From: Ilyonectria destructans
Lineage: Eukaryota > Ascomycota > Sordariomycetes > Hypocreales > Nectriaceae
NCBI GenBank assembly: GCA_020740775.1
Contig: JAHEWK010000003.1
Location: 3,876,291 to 3,940,290 of the forward strand
Reading direction: 5' to 3'
Length of the DNA: 64,000 nucleotides
Within the stretch, counting starts at the first letter, position 1. The number at the start of each line of letters is the position of its first letter. The translations under genes were made by a program, and so were the position numbers. The notes under the pieces are model-generated. The model saw only the letters and a list, made by a program, of their open reading frames with translations. It was not told the origin of the DNA and did no database searches. Of this stretch, positions 35,892-49,034 are shown piece by piece.

Positions 35892-38800
35892 ATGGCGTCT
35901 TCGCCGCACCAGCCCGGGTGGCCCCCGAATGATCGTCACCAGTCCCAGGACGCCGCGCCAAGCTCCAGCTTCCAATGCTCCCAGTGCTCTAGGAATTTCA
36001 AGCGAGTTGAGCACCTGAAACGACATGAAAGAGGCCATGAAAGTACAAGAAGATTCACTTGCCCAACCTGTGGAAAGCGCTTTGCCAGAAGGTATGTTGT
36101 GTATCCGGAGTCTTCTCCTTCTATGCCACCATCCTAAGCTCTAAACCACCGCGCATTTCGATTTCCACGAGCCTAACGTTATAAAAGCGATGTCTTGACG
36201 CGTCACATGCTGATACACAACCCATCCCGGGAGGTGGCCATGTCTCCCAATGCGGGAATGGCAACGACGCAGCGAAGAGCGTGCACACCGTGCTCCAAGG
36301 CCCGAGAGAAGTGCAACAAAGGCAACCCCTGCAGTAGGTGCCATGCGAGATTAATTCCCTGTGTATATCCTACATCGAGGATTCAATCTATCAGAAGTAA
36401 TCAAGCAGATTATGATGAAGGCCCCTCCGATCGGTCGGGCCTTTCTCCGGACTCAACTAAGAGCATGTCCCCAGAACGACAGCCGGCTTTAGGCCCCGGT
36501 AATTCTGTCATCCCGAGGGCCTCAATTACTGAAAACATTACGTTCAGTCCGCGTCTCTCTTCAGAACAGGTACCGCATGGGGCAACAGGCCAGCAGCTCA
36601 TGGCATCCCATGAGAGTCTCCAACAAAGCCAAAATCACCAGAACGCGATACTGGAGGGCAACCACGCGGTTTCAATCCATCAACCCCTCCACGTCTCCTA
36701 CAGCTCCATGGGAATCAGTGAATTTCAGCAACCCCAATCGATACGTCAGACTCCTCAGATATTCAATCCCGGGCCTAGCGTTCAGACGGCTCATGCCCTA
36801 ACTCCCGGCTTCCTTGGTCTCGACGTACCTAGCTTCGCGTATCAAAACACAGCCTATGAACCGGATCTGGACCTCCATATTAACTGGCTTCCAACCAACG
36901 ATACCATCGATTTTGACTATCGATCGATACTAGACTTAACAATGAGTGGGAATGGGCTCGAACCAGAAGGAGCACTACCTGTTGTTCCTATGGATGTTCA
37001 GACCTTTTCTGGCTCAACAACCATCCACAACCTATCATCTGCTCTAGGGGAGGGTCACTTCATGGCTCAAGCCCGGCCAGCAACCTCACCATCTGGGACA
37101 CCGTCAAGCATCTCTTGGACCAGTACTGACAGTCGAGTTGGCAATGTTGCGGAGGGCGAACTGTATGCAACTAGTAAGAACGGGGCTCGCATTCCTTGTA
37201 CAGTTCGCTCCAAAGTGCCACAGGTTTTGATTCCTGGGACACATCACCAATTCTCAATGTCTGACGGCCCTCGCCCCGAACAGATTCCTTCTACTCCTAT
37301 TGGATTTCCAAATCTCGACCATTTGGCAACAGATCACGCTTTTGCGGCGGATCAACATGACATTTTGATATGGAAATCGACCTACGAGGAAATCTTTTAT
37401 CATTTCCGTCGACTTTGCTTGGACTGTGATGGATTTTATCCTTCATATACCAGTCATAACTTTCCCTCTATGCTACATTTCGACCTCTTCATCCGTCTCT
37501 TTCTTGCTAGCTTCAACCCAATCGTACCCATAATTCATCAAACTCTTACAACAGTGAACGATTTCTGGATATTGACCCTGGCAATGGCGGCCGTCGGTAG
37601 TCAATACACCCGGACCCAGGAGTTCGACGCAATGGTGATACCTTTACACGAATATCTACGAAGGGCGCTTCGAATAGAGATTGAACGTTCTTGCGGCCCA
37701 GATCACCAGACCGCCGTCTTTCAGTCTCTGCTCCTGAGTCATATTGGCATGCTTTACTATGGATCGACTCGACTGAGGTCATACGCCGTGACACGTTGTG
37801 GAAGCCTTGTTGGCCTCGCCGAGTCGTTTCAATTACTTGGATCAATACTTTCTTCTGAAGAGTCAGATCTTCGCGTCAAAGATACAATCCGGAATGCATC
37901 TTTAAATGTTCTGCATGAGCAATGGCAGAACTGGGTTCGACTAGAGACTAAACGTCGCCTTGGATACTTGGCATGGGTATGTGATCTGTGATCGTCTTGG
38001 GAATGTCACTAATTGATTAGTTACTTGACTTTATGGGTCAATACCAACATCTCGATTTCCAGTCTCTATTTTCTTTCGACGTACCAACAAGCGATCTGCC
38101 CCATGAAGGTCTTTGGAACACAACTAGTGCGCACGAGTGGGCCGAATTATTTCAGCGGACCGATCGTGAGTGATGACCTTCTGACTCTGCTCCAGATCAC
38201 GGCTGCGGAATTGGTTGTTGAGTTGAAACACTTTCTGATGTGTACAGGAAACCCGTCACTTCAATCGGCAGTACGCAAACTATTTCTGGAACGAAAAGTA
38301 AAGTCTGATCTAGGAGAGTCGAGTCGAATCCTTCTCCTACATGGAGTATATCGCGAGATCGACCAAGTCAAGTCTTATTTCCAACGACCACTGTCTTCCT
38401 GGATCCCATCTGCTCAACAGGTGCCACGTACCGACTTAGCTTCGCGGGGACACTTGCGAGAAACAGAATTATCCAGCGAGAAATGGCTGAACGAATTACC
38501 AACTTTTGCGGCGTGGCGAAATGCGGCACTTGATTGTGTAGATGTTTTACACTGGGCTGCCAATGGGACAATCGCACTTCTTTCTGGAGCCGAGCATCCA
38601 ACTGTTTTCCATTTGCACTTTTCTCGAGTGATCCTTCTCGTTCCACATCGAGATATTCTCACACTCGTCTTATTTACTGTTGGCTCAGCGGCCGACATTT
38701 CAAAGATTCCAACCAGAGAAGAGGCGGGAGCTGCTGAGCAAGAGATTCTCCGGTGGGCACAACGCGATGAGGTAGGCTCTCATTCACGGATAATAGGTTG

Positions 38801-39419
38801 ACACTGACAAAATATATAGTCGAAAGCTCGCCTCGCTGCTGTGCATTGTGGTTGCTTGTACTGGCACATTCGGAGATACTCGACCATGGCATTTTACGAA
38901 CCGAGCTCTGTCTTTCTCGCTACCTTGACCTTATGGGCTTACAGTTACTACGCGTCACGAGTGGCTCCAATGATACAACCAGACCGTTCTGGTGATGAAT
39001 ATGATCGGAGTGGCAGTCCGTCACGACAATCGTCTCCTTTTGGCAATGTTCCTCAGACAACTGCATCTACATCTGGGCCAGATGCAGGTGCTGCTGAAAA
39101 TCCAGGCCTAGATTCGGGGGGATCGCCACATATACCCGGCTCCGATCCCACGTTTATCCGACTGGACCGGCCTAATGACGATGAGATGGTACAGCATTTT
39201 GTTCGATGTGGCCGGCCTTCAAACATGAGAGCCTACATTACTGGGGTCGGCGATATTTGTGTAGCTAAAGGCCCTGCTCGGATTTTGAGGGAAGGGAGGA
39301 AGATTCTCGGGGCTGTGTCCTTGGCGTGGGGCCGTACTCGAGATCATGTAGCCATTCTGAGGGCCCTGGAGAGGGCTATTTCAGGTATAGAGCCGTGTGA
39401 GGGCCCTACTCAGGAGTGA
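35892..39419 (+). CDS. Transcription factor with two C2H2 fingers plus Zn2Cys6 cluster and fungal TF domain
   Basis: Nuclear DNA-binding regulator. Exons 35892-36091, 36188-37976, 38021-38165, 38248-38771, 38820-39419 give 1085 residues. Two tandem C2H2 fingers lie at ~28-78 (FQCSQCSRNF..H..H, FTCPTCGKRF..H..H), the second split by intron 1. A binuclear Zn2Cys6 cluster follows at ~95-125 (RACTPCSKAREKCNKGNPCSRC). After a long Ser/Pro/Gln linker comes a fungal-specific TF domain (about residues 490-800: FHRRLC-like FRRLCLDCDG, VPIIHQTL, RRLGYLAW/LLD). This C2H2+C6 order is that of melanin regulators Cmr1/Pig1 and several other regulators; the specific role cannot be assigned. Intron 3 (38166-38247) is required: the conserved part before it and the PSLQSAVRKLF part after it are in different frames. 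Confidence 0.88.
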
Positions 39420-40388
39420 GACCGGGGCCTCGCGCATCTCTCTCGAAGATGTGCCAAGCTTGCCTTCATGGAGACGGAATTGACGACGATGATGAATGTG
39501 ATGGTGCCGATATTGACCAAGAAGGTAGTGAGCACATCGGATCCGAGGACTAGACATTTATTCGTTACACCAGAAGATAAATGGGGTTCGCAGACTAATT
39601 ACCTGCTTCGCTCGGTTTAAGTTAACCCGCTATCGTACCTTAGGGGCATGGGCGGACCGTCCTTTGGCACCAGACGCGATAGTTCCGTTAAGTACGGCCC
39701 GAATACATCCATACCTACGAGGTCGTACTTCTACAGAATCCAGGTTCTGTCGCTTCTACTACTAGTAATAGATGAAGAAACCCTAGGTGAGGTTAATCTG
39801 CAACTCATTCTTTATCTATTCGATACCCATTCTTGCCATTCCGTATCGCGTCGATCCCTCCCTCGTACCGTAATCTGCTAGTTCAAGAGCTGGCGGGGTC
39901 GGCGCTGCAACTACCGAAGCACCTGGTTTCTCAGGTACCTACGTACCTAAAGAGGGGCGGTCACTTAGCGCGCACAGGGGCCAAACCTAGAACCTCCACA
40001 TAACGTACTACGTGATTGCATGTACGGGCATCTACACATTAGGTAGGTGGGAAGCCAGCAACAGATGAGCCATTGATCCTAACGTGACAGAGGAAGAGTC
40101 GGAGAGAAGACTGATAACGGCAACTTCCTGGTAAGAACGCACCCTTTGCGCCCGAGGGCCCTTCCTGGGTACCTCGGCTGCCTACCTTTCCTACCCAAAT
40201 ACTGTGTATCCGAGCTATCTATTGCTCACCGACGCCGCACTTACCTCCCCACTCTTCCTGTCTACCCCATCTGACAATCCAACCCTAGACCTTTCAACAA
40301 TTCTGCACTCAACAATCAACCCGGACTGTATCCTGCCCTCAATTCGACCTGCGCCTCGAGCTTGAGCTCACTACCTGGAGAGATCGTC
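39420..40388. promoter_or_regulatory. AMP deaminase promoter region
   Basis: 969 bases. It contains AGGTACCTACGTACCT at about 39933-39948, further TACCT motifs near 40170-40195, and a C-rich leader from 40230 to the start codon. No gene is supported. Confidence 0.45.
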
Positions 40389-43300
40389 ATGGCAGGTATG
40401 TACCCTTGCTTCATAGCTCGGCTGGCTCCCTTACCCAAATGACTAGCTAACGGCGGGTCGTGAGTCAATGGGACAAAGAGTTGCCGTCCTCGATGCTAAC
40501 CTACATAATTATTAGGCCACGCTGTCTTTGATGAGGGCGATGAGTCGTTACTCGCCGTGCGAGCGAGAGAGTCGGACGAGGAGGGCGATGAAGCACGAGA
40601 TTCTGGTACAACAACTTCCCATGACCAAACGCACCATCAAGCCGAGTCGCAGAACGATAGCGACGAAGACGATCTTGAAGATGGGATGCTGCCGCGAGAC
40701 CTTCCTAGACGAACGACATTCTACGACCCTGTTGCCGAGCGCCAGATGAGCCAGACAGACGCGAAATTCTTCTATCACCGGAGTAAAGTCGACCTACGAA
40801 ATGGAGCCCATGCTGGATCCCAACCAACTCCTCATGGTAGTCCATTGGTCACTTCAGGCTCCCATTCAGCCACCGAATATGGCGCTGATTCTTTGATACT
40901 CGATCTGGACACCCGCCGGTCAGATGCGAATGGGCCAGTACCAGAGACATCAGGCTCGGGCTTTGACGCTGGCCCAAACTCTGAGTCAGCGGCAAAAATG
41001 CATGCTCAGAATGCCCCTCACGCACAGAGCTACCCCTTCCAGCCTCCTGCCCGCGATAACCATGTATTCCATGGCACCAATGCTGACATTCCCGATAACG
41101 CCAACGCTGGATTCTCAGGTGGTGGTCTTTTCGACACTGAGCCTCATATCACAACCGAACTTAGTGCTATTTCTCAAGACATCCAACGGATTTTGGATCT
41201 GAGACGAAAGTATGTTGCCTTGTCATTGCAAGGTCCCGACGACAATCCTAGGGATGATCCAGGATGGGATGTTTATCCTCCTCCACCTGAGCCGGCCTGG
41301 AGGCAGGCTTCCGACCGTCAAACTGGGGTCTCCGATCATGTTTCTGGCCGGGATAACGCTCACTGGCATGGCGCCAAAGACGATATAGGATCATCACCAG
41401 CGCAACCACAGGCTGGCCCCCAAGAGGGGAAGAGACCGTTTAGGAAGCGGAAACCAGGTCAGGACATTGGGGAGGACTTCGACATGAGCGATCTGCTTCC
41501 ATTGCCAAAACCTGACGGCATGAGCTTCAAGCTTGATGACAGTGGAGTGTACCAAGTTTTCGAGGATAACGATTCTCAAACACCTGGTATTCAAGTTCCT
41601 ACTATCAGAGAGTTTTACATGGACTTGGACGACATCTTGAATGTTTCTTCGGATGGGCCTACCAAGAGCTTTGCTTTTCGTCGACTTCAGTATTTGGAGG
41701 GCAAGTTCAACCTCTACGTGCTACTAAATGAATACCAGGAGACAGCCGACAGCAAAAAAGTGCCCCATCGAGACTTTTACAATGTGCGTAAGGTGGATAC
41801 CCACGTCCATCATTCAGCATGCATGAACCAGAAACATCTCCTGCGCTTCATTAAAAGCAAGATGAAGAAGTTTCCAAATGAAGTGGTGCTCTACCGAGAT
41901 GGCAGGCATCTGACTTTGGCCGAAGTGTTCGCTAGTATCAACTTGACTGCATATGACCTTAGCATCGATACACTTGATATGCATGTAAGTTGCAGCGGTG
42001 CTTTCCAAGACAATCGGGTTTAAAGGGGTGTGATGCTGACTGCCATAGGCCCACACGGATTCGTTCCATCGATTTGACAAGTTCAATCTCAAGTACAACC
42101 CTGTTGGCGAGTCACGACTCCGAACCATTTTCCTCAAAACCGACAACTTCATACATGGCCGATACCTGGCCGAAATTACTAAAGAAGTCATTTCAGATCT
42201 GGAGTCAAGCAAATATCAAATGGTAGAATGGCGCATTTCCGTTTATGGCAAGACCATCGATGAATGGGACAAACTCGCCGCATGGGTTGTGGATAACAAA
42301 TTGTTCTCACACAACGTTCGCTGGCTCATCCAGATCCCAAGGTTGTATGACGTGTACAAGGCTACTGGACTAATGGAGACTTTCGAGCAGGTGGTAAGGA
42401 ATCTGTTCCAGCCCCTGTTTGAAGTAACCAAGGATCCATCAAGCCACCCGAAGCTGCACGTCTTCCTCCAGCGGGTGATAGGATTCGACAGCGTTGACGA
42501 TGAAAGCAAGATCGAACGTCGCCTGTTCAAGAAGTTTCCGGTTCCAAAAGCGTGGGATACGAAACAGAACCCGCCGTACAGCTACTGGATCTACTACTTG
42601 TTCGCGAACATGGTGTCGTTGAACTATTGGCGCAGAAAGCGTGGGTTCAACACTTTTGTTCTACGACCGCACTGCGGAGAAGCTGGAGATAGCGAGCATC
42701 TCGCAGTGGCAGCCCTGTGCTGTCATAGCATCAGCCACGGGCTATTGCTTCGCAAGGTACCGCTTCTCCAGTATGTCTTCTACCTTGATCAAATCGGAAT
42801 TGCCATGTCCCCCCTAAGCAACAATGCCCTATTCCTGACCTACGAGCGCAATCCGTTTCACCAATACTTCAGACGCGGCTTGAATGTGTCATTGTCGACG
42901 GATGATCCATTGCAGTTTGCATTCACGAAGGAGCCTCTCATTGAGGAATATGCCGTGGCCGCGCAGATCTACAAACTAAGCCCTGTTGACATGTGTGAAT
43001 TGGCAAAGAACTCGGTCAAGCAGAGCGGGTATGAACTGTCTATCAAGGAGCAGTGGCTCGGCCCTGGCTGTGATAAGCCTGGTAAAGAAGGGAATACAAT
43101 GGTCAAGACCAACGTCCCGGATCGAAGGGAGGAATTCCGATACTTCACGTTGTTGCAAGAGAGAGAGGTGTAAGTTACTATTGGAGGCTTCATCTTTTAG
43201 AGCCCTATGATGCTAACGCTCCTGTTTAACTAGGCTTGGTCGGTACGTCAACTTCAATGTGAACAACGAGCTCTCGTCCAGCACAACCGGGGTGGGCACC

Positions 43301-43591
43301 AAGATGGCAGAGTCGGCGGCATCTACAACCCAAGGCGCAACGTCTGGGGATCCAGCCCCTCCATTGGAGTCTCCAGTGCTTATGTCAATGGGATCACCCG
43401 CCGGTATAGCATCCCGAGAGCAGGTGTGGTCGAACGACGGCATGGCAGATCTCCACCTCTCAGGAAGCGATCCTAGGATGTTCCCTGGCGTCTTCACCCC
43501 GGGGCAGCGAACAGGGAGTTTCCGAAACTTGGGCCAAGCCACCGACGGAAAAGCTGCTTCCGACGACATCTTAGGATCGGAAGCGACATAA
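40389..43591 (+). CDS. amd1: AMP deaminase
   Basis: Cytosolic enzyme converting AMP to IMP + NH3, controlling adenylate charge and purine interconversion. Exons 40389-40395, 40516-41984, 42049-43169, 43234-43591 give 984 residues. The first coding exon is only ATGGCAG (7 nt), a common arrangement, then a 120-nt intron. The N-terminal ~380 residues are acidic and regulatory. The catalytic barrel holds the zinc-binding [26 protein letters not shown]-like [24 protein letters not shown] and the signature [17 protein letters not shown]. The C-terminal ~110 residues after [11 protein letters not shown] are Ser/Gly/Pro-rich. Every splice junction keeps conserved sequence in frame (LDMH/AHTDSFH and EREV/LGRY). 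Confidence 0.97.
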
Positions 43592-44776
43592 CAGAGTATC
43601 TGCGCAAGCCAAGTCACATTTTCTAGAGCCCGTTATGTGGCTAGGCGAGCTTCGTGCAAGCTGGGAATGTCATGTATATTGACCTTAAACCAAGCAGACC
43701 TCGAAGCTTGGGAAAGGGTAAACGACTCGTGCAAATTTCTCGCCCATACCATCCTCAGACCGACTTATGTGAGAACAAAAGTGTCGGAGATGGACAGAAG
43801 CTAGCTGGCGCTACCCCAAATCCTTCATAATGTTGGTGAGAAGAGTAAGTTGCGTGAAGGGGGTAGCTATCGAGACGGTGACTACTATATGGCAAGAGGT
43901 GACAGCAAGTCTGTAGCTGAGGGTTAGCATGGGAGAGACGGTGCGTAAATGAACAGCCCCGCGGGTTCTAGAAGACAAGGCAGTCAATCAATCGTCGAGT
44001 CAAGTGCATGAAGGGCTGCCTAGGCAGATAGGTGGCTATCAAAAGTTGAGTGACATACCCCCAATCAGGAGCGGTTGGGCGCGCAACGCATTGTATCCAC
44101 CACCAGGTGCCCAGTGCCAAGTGTCAATTACTGGCTCTAGTTAGCACTGACGGCAGCGCGCGTGGCCCACACCAGGCGCGTGCACCTCCACTGCTAAATA
44201 AAAAAAAGTGGCACGATTGGGGGAAGGGCGGATGGAAGATGGAAGATGGGGGATGGGGGGGAGATGGATGGACGGGCGGCCAAGCCAAGGGGTAACGGGT
44301 AATTGGGACACTTCGTACCGCGCTGTGCGAATTCGGCCAGCGGTGCCATTACCAGGTGCCAGTTGCTGCCATTAACGTCGCCCATGGCCCGGGCAGTGCT
44401 GGCCGCTTACCTAGGTACCTACCTAGGCACCCGTCACACGCTGTGCTTACCCTTTCTAGTAAGGCAGCTACGTGCGCGGCGTTGCGTCGGGGCCGCTCCC
44501 ATGGCTGGCCCGCCAAGCTACGTACCAACTGTAGGTAGCGCACCTCCTGTGCCTCCTGTACCTCTCTCTGGCCCGGGTGGTCCTGGGTTGCTCGCTCCTC
44601 AGACAAAACGACGCCGCACTGCGTCACTTCGCATCGCATCGCCTCGTCTCGCCCCGACTTGACTCGAATCGACTCGCTCCACCCCGTCCTGCATCGCATC
44701 GTCAAGGTCGCATCCTCTCGAGTCTCCCTCCCGAGCACACGCCCGCGGTGCAGCTCAAAGAGTCACGCTCGACACC
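43592..44776. promoter_or_regulatory. Sla1 promoter region with G-rich and TACCTAGG motifs
   Basis: 1.2 kb. It holds a G-rich purine tract (about 44220-44275), TACCTAGGTACCTACCTAGG at 44409-44428 and, just before the start, short CATCG/CTCG direct repeats (44630-44705). Short C-rich frames here have no domain. Confidence 0.45.
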
Positions 44777-47700
44777 ATGGGGTTCCTGGGCGTGTACCGG
44801 GCCAGTTACGACTACGCCGCCCAGGCCGAAGGCGAGCTGGCCATCACCGAAGGTGACCTGCTGTATGTTCTCGACAAGAAAGGCGACGATGGCTGGTGGA
44901 AGGCCAAGAAGAAGGCCGGTGCCGACGACGACGACGAGCCCACTGGCCTCGTGCCCAACAACTATGTCGAGCAGGTATGTCCCCCTCGCCCAGTTATCTC
45001 CTTCTCCCCTGATCGAACCGTGATGCTGATGCTGGTGCTACCCTCTTCGCAAAGGCCCCTTCCTTGAGCCACGCCCGTGCTCTCTACGACTACACACGCC
45101 AGACCGACGAGGAGCTCTCCTTTCCCGAGGACGCCCAGCTCGATGTCTTCGATGCCACGGATCCCGATTGGATCCTCGTCGGCCTCGACGGCGAATACGG
45201 CTTCGTTCCAGCCAACTACATCGATCTGGACGCAGCTGACGAGGCTCCCGCGCCACCCTTGCCCCCAGCTCCCCCACGACTGCCCGCAAGGCCACCACAA
45301 CCTGAGCCAGCGGTGCCGGATAGTCCGGTCGAGCCATCGCCGCCTCCCGCAAATCCGGCCGCTGCCCTCGCCGGTGTCATGCACGCCCGGGCAGCATCAC
45401 AACAGGCCTCGCCCCCTCCCCAACCTGCTCGGAACCCCGCCCCGTACCAGGAGCCCGAAGACTTCGACGACCAACCCATTCGATCCCCCGCGCTGCCCAC
45501 TCAACCACGGCCACTCTCGCCGCCATCACCCACATATGATGAGCCAGGCTCCCCCGTCATCCAGACTCCCCGGGACAATACCCGAACGCCCGGGGGCTTC
45601 CACATGTACAATATTAATGAGATGGTCTCGATCATGGGGAAGAGGAAGAAGATGCCCACAACCCTTGGCATAAATCTCTTGACGGGAACGATCCTCGTGG
45701 CCCCGGAGCACGTCCAGGATGGTCCCTCGCAAGAGTGGACCGCTGACCGTATGACCCATTACTCGCGTGAGGGTAAACATGTCTTCATGGAACTTGTTCG
45801 ACCAAGCAAGAGTGTCGATTTCCATGCCGGAGCTAAGGACACTGCCGAGGAGATTGTAAATGCCCTGGGTGAATTGGCTGGTGCCGTGCGTGCTGAAGGA
45901 CTCCGAGAGGTCATCATGGCGGGCTCTGGTAAGAGCAGAAAGAAGGGTCAGATCCTCTATGACTTCATGGCCCAGGGTGAAGACGAGGTGACGGTTGCTA
46001 TCGGTGACGAGGTCATCATTCTTGACGATGCCAAGAGTGAGGAGTGGTGGCAAGTGCGGCGCCTCAAGAACGGAAAGGAAGGCGTTGTCCCAAGCAGCTA
46101 CATCGAGATATCTGGCACTATCACGCCCCCGCCCGGAGGTTACTCGGCCAAGTCCATGGTCGAGCAGAATAGATTGGACGAGATCAGGTTGACAAAGGAG
46201 GCTATGAAAGCCAGCAAAGAACCGCAGCAGGTAGGGCCGGGAATGCCCCTTCCTGAACGAGGCAGCAGTCTCATGGCGAGAAAGAATGGTAATAATTCTG
46301 GACAGCAGCGAAGTCGGCGAGAGAATGGACGAAGCGACGGCAACGGCCAGCCCAAGTCCAAGCCGAGTAAGTCCTCCTCCATCATCCCCTCCGGGACCCC
46401 AGGAGCCCCTTCATATACCATCTTCGCTGAGGGTTGAATAGAGCGCTAACTTAATGACTCTAGAACCGGATGCGTCCAAAGTGCGCACCTGGACAGATCG
46501 ATCTCAATCATTTAGCGTCGAGGCACAGTTTTTGGGCCTCAAAGATGGCAAGATCCACTTGCACAAGATGAATGGCGTCAAGATCGCAGTCCCCATCACC
46601 AAAATGTCCCGCGAAGACCTCGAGTACGTCGAAAACTTTACTGGTATTTCTCTAGAAGACGACAAGCCCCTGGCGGATGTGAAACGGGCTAGAACTGCTG
46701 AGAAGAAGGCGCCCGAGAAGGCAGGCGTGACAATTGACAAATCGCCAAAGTCCGACTATGACTGGTTTCAGTTCTTTTTGTCTTGCGAAGTTGCCGTGGG
46801 CCTCTGCGAGCGCTATGCCCAAGCCTTTATCAAGGACTCGATGGACGAAAGCGTGCTGCCCGATGTCGACGCCAATACTCTACGAGCTCTGGGCCTCCGC
46901 GAGGGCGACATTATCAAAGTCGTGCGTGCCCTAGACGCCAAGTATGGACGCAACCGAGGCGGCAAGCGGAGCGTTAGTTTCGCATCTGACGGCGCGGATG
47001 GGGATGGTGCAGCAGGGGGGTTGTTCTCGGGGCCTGGAGGCACGCTGCGAAACAACACACGCAAGGGCCGGCCAGCGCCCGCAGTGCAAACGAGCAATGT
47101 CGTCGATGCCAAAGCCTTCTCCAAGTCGGAGCAGTCAGGGGCTAGTGACGACGATGCCAGGTCTCCAGCACCGGCCAGCCCAAGCAACGCGGCCCCCAGC
47201 TCTCGCCAAACGGCCACGGGCGGGTTTGACGACGACGCATGGGATGTGAAGCCCAGCAAGCAACAGCCACCCGCAGAATCCAAGCCGAAGCCGCCGCTAG
47301 AGGCTTCGTCGGTCACGCCGTCGGCCACCCAAGCCCTGACTGGCTCCATGAAGGAGCTGTCGCTGCTGACAGCGCCCCTTGAGCCGACCAAGACGGAGCC
47401 GACGCTGCCGGCAGCCAGGCCTGAACCTGTGACGGAGCAGCCAGCACCAGCCGTAGCTCCTCCGCAATCTTTGCCTGGTGCCAGCCCGTCCTTCTTCTCG
47501 GCTGTGTCTCAGTCCCAGCAACCCGCCCATGCCTCACCCCAGGCCATGCTACGGCAGCGACCTACTCCTCCCCAGACACTACAAAACCAAAGCTCTTTGG
47601 CACCGCCGCCGCCTCAGCGGCCACTATCGGCTCCGCAGTCAGCCCTACCCAGCGCCTTCTCACCCCCGCCCCTGATGCCCCAGATGACGGGCTCCTTACA

Positions 47701-48313
47701 GGGACAGGTAGCGCCGCCAGGGCAGAGTCTCCTCGAGATCAACCAGGCTCGCCTTCAGCAGCAGTACACGGCGCAGATGCAGCAGCAACAGCCCTTGCAG
47801 CCTATGCAGCCCATGCAGCCGACCATGACCGGGTACCCAACCCAAGGCATGGTCCCGTTCCCTACCGGCGCATCGGCGCAGTTTATGCAGCCCATGATGA
47901 CGGGCGCACCAGTACCGAATCAGTTCGCACCAATCCCGGGCCAGGCTACTGGCTTCCAGCCCTCATTCCCCGTTGCGCAGTCCATGTACGGCCAACCCGC
48001 TCCCGGAGGTGTCAACAGCTACCTCCCTCCGCCACTGGAGCCTCAGCGAACGGGGATGCCTGTTCTCCAGCCCCAGGCAACCGGCCTTGTGGGCATCAAC
48101 GGCCCAATGCCCCCCCAGCCTCTACAACCGCAGCAGACTGGCCCCGCGCCTGCCATTCGCTTTGGCGTGACAGGCGACGCCAACAAGCTCACTCCCCAGG
48201 CAACCGGGCGCAGGGCCAACCTGGCGCAAGCAAGTAAGTCACCCCGTTCCCTCGTACTCCCCACGTGCCCCCTAACACAGACGATAGCTCCTCAAAATCC
48301 CTTTGGTTTCTAA
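44777..48313 (+). CDS. sla1: Actin cytoskeleton / endocytic adaptor Sla1
   Basis: Clathrin-mediated endocytosis adaptor that links cargo, Las17/WASP and the Pan1-End3 complex at cortical actin patches. Exons 44777-44974, 45055-46366, 46464-48233, 48288-48313 give 1101 residues. Domain order: SH3-1 (~3-66, YRASYDYAAQAEGEL), SH3-2 (~70-125, ARALYDYTRQTDEEL), a Pro-rich linker, a ~110-residue domain (NEMVSIMGKRKKMPTTLGIN), SH3-3 (QILYDFMAQGEDEV), SHD1 (RTWTDRSQSFSVEAQFLGL), SAM-like SHD2 (DYDWFQFFLSCEVAVGLCERY), then a Q/P-rich tail with many QxTG repeats (LEPQRTG, LQPQATG, LQPQQTG, LTPQATG), the Prk1/Ark1 phosphorylation sites. It ends TPQNPFGF, an NPF motif. The last intron (48234-48287) is in frame and stop-free; splicing gives the QATPQNPFGF end. 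Confidence 0.96.
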
Positions 48314-49034
48314 AGATTTCCGAAGAATGCAAAGTGCTGGTCATGTGGTTGTGGTTGACTTGAGGTTGGTGGTTGGTATGTTGATTGGTAGTTAGACGTG
48401 TGGCTAGTCATCATTCGCAGCCCTTGGTTTGGACATATGCCCTCTCATCTTACATTCATGTCTAGTCAACATCGCGTAGGTACATCTAGATATGTGGGAA
48501 GATAATAATATATATCGAGGACCAGCCCGGGCTGGCCTCATCTAATATTTCCTGATCTCTGTATGTCGTCCTCCGCTCCTGAAGGGATTGTCCCAACGGC
48601 CGTGTCTCGCGGACGATTAGCTCTAAGCATCGGTATTTGAGTCGCGCGCTTTCATTTCGAGAGTCACATCGCAATGGATGAGCATCCAGGTTTATCTATC
48701 CATACACTCATCCAGATGGCCGAGGGTCCTGAAAACCACAACGCCCGCGACAATATCCAAGGCCATCCCAATTCTTAGCCACGTGGACAAGGGGTTCAGT
48801 TGAACAACCACAGTCGCAGACAATAAACAAACACTCTTGCATCTGTCGAGGCCGCCGAGGCTTCAGGGGTGCAATCAGGCGGCTCTGGCATGCTTAGTGT
48901 GGGGCTCCAGGTCCTCCGATTAAAGCCAGGGCCAAGCCTTAACCTGGGCGCATCCATACTTGCTCAAATCGGCATCCCACATTCTCTAGGAATCTAAAGG
49001 CGTAGGATTCAATGGCGTTAGCTAGTTGGATAAG
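48314..49034. other. Convergent 3' spacer between sla1 and the TLC gene
   Basis: 721 bases between two stop codons, holding both 3' UTRs. No gene or clear repeat. Confidence 0.4.

Noticed and set aside
38166..38195. 30-nt intron in the zinc-finger regulator
   Set aside because: It would join the frames but is shorter than plausible fungal introns; an 82-nt intron from the same donor to 38247 joins conserved segments correctly.
27876..39419. Secondary-metabolite or dedicated sugar-utilisation gene cluster (transporter, GH127, membrane protein, regulator)
   Set aside because: No backbone biosynthetic enzyme is present, the transporter is a pseudogene, and the regulator and membrane protein show no link to arabinose metabolism. 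Only the divergent transporter/GH127 pair is kept as a finding.
48234..48287. In-frame readthrough of the last Sla1 intron
   Set aside because: The 54-nt segment has a good GTAAGT donor and TAG acceptor; splicing gives a compact QATPQNPFGF end with an NPF motif, whereas readthrough inserts an unrelated Ser/Pro/Leu stretch.
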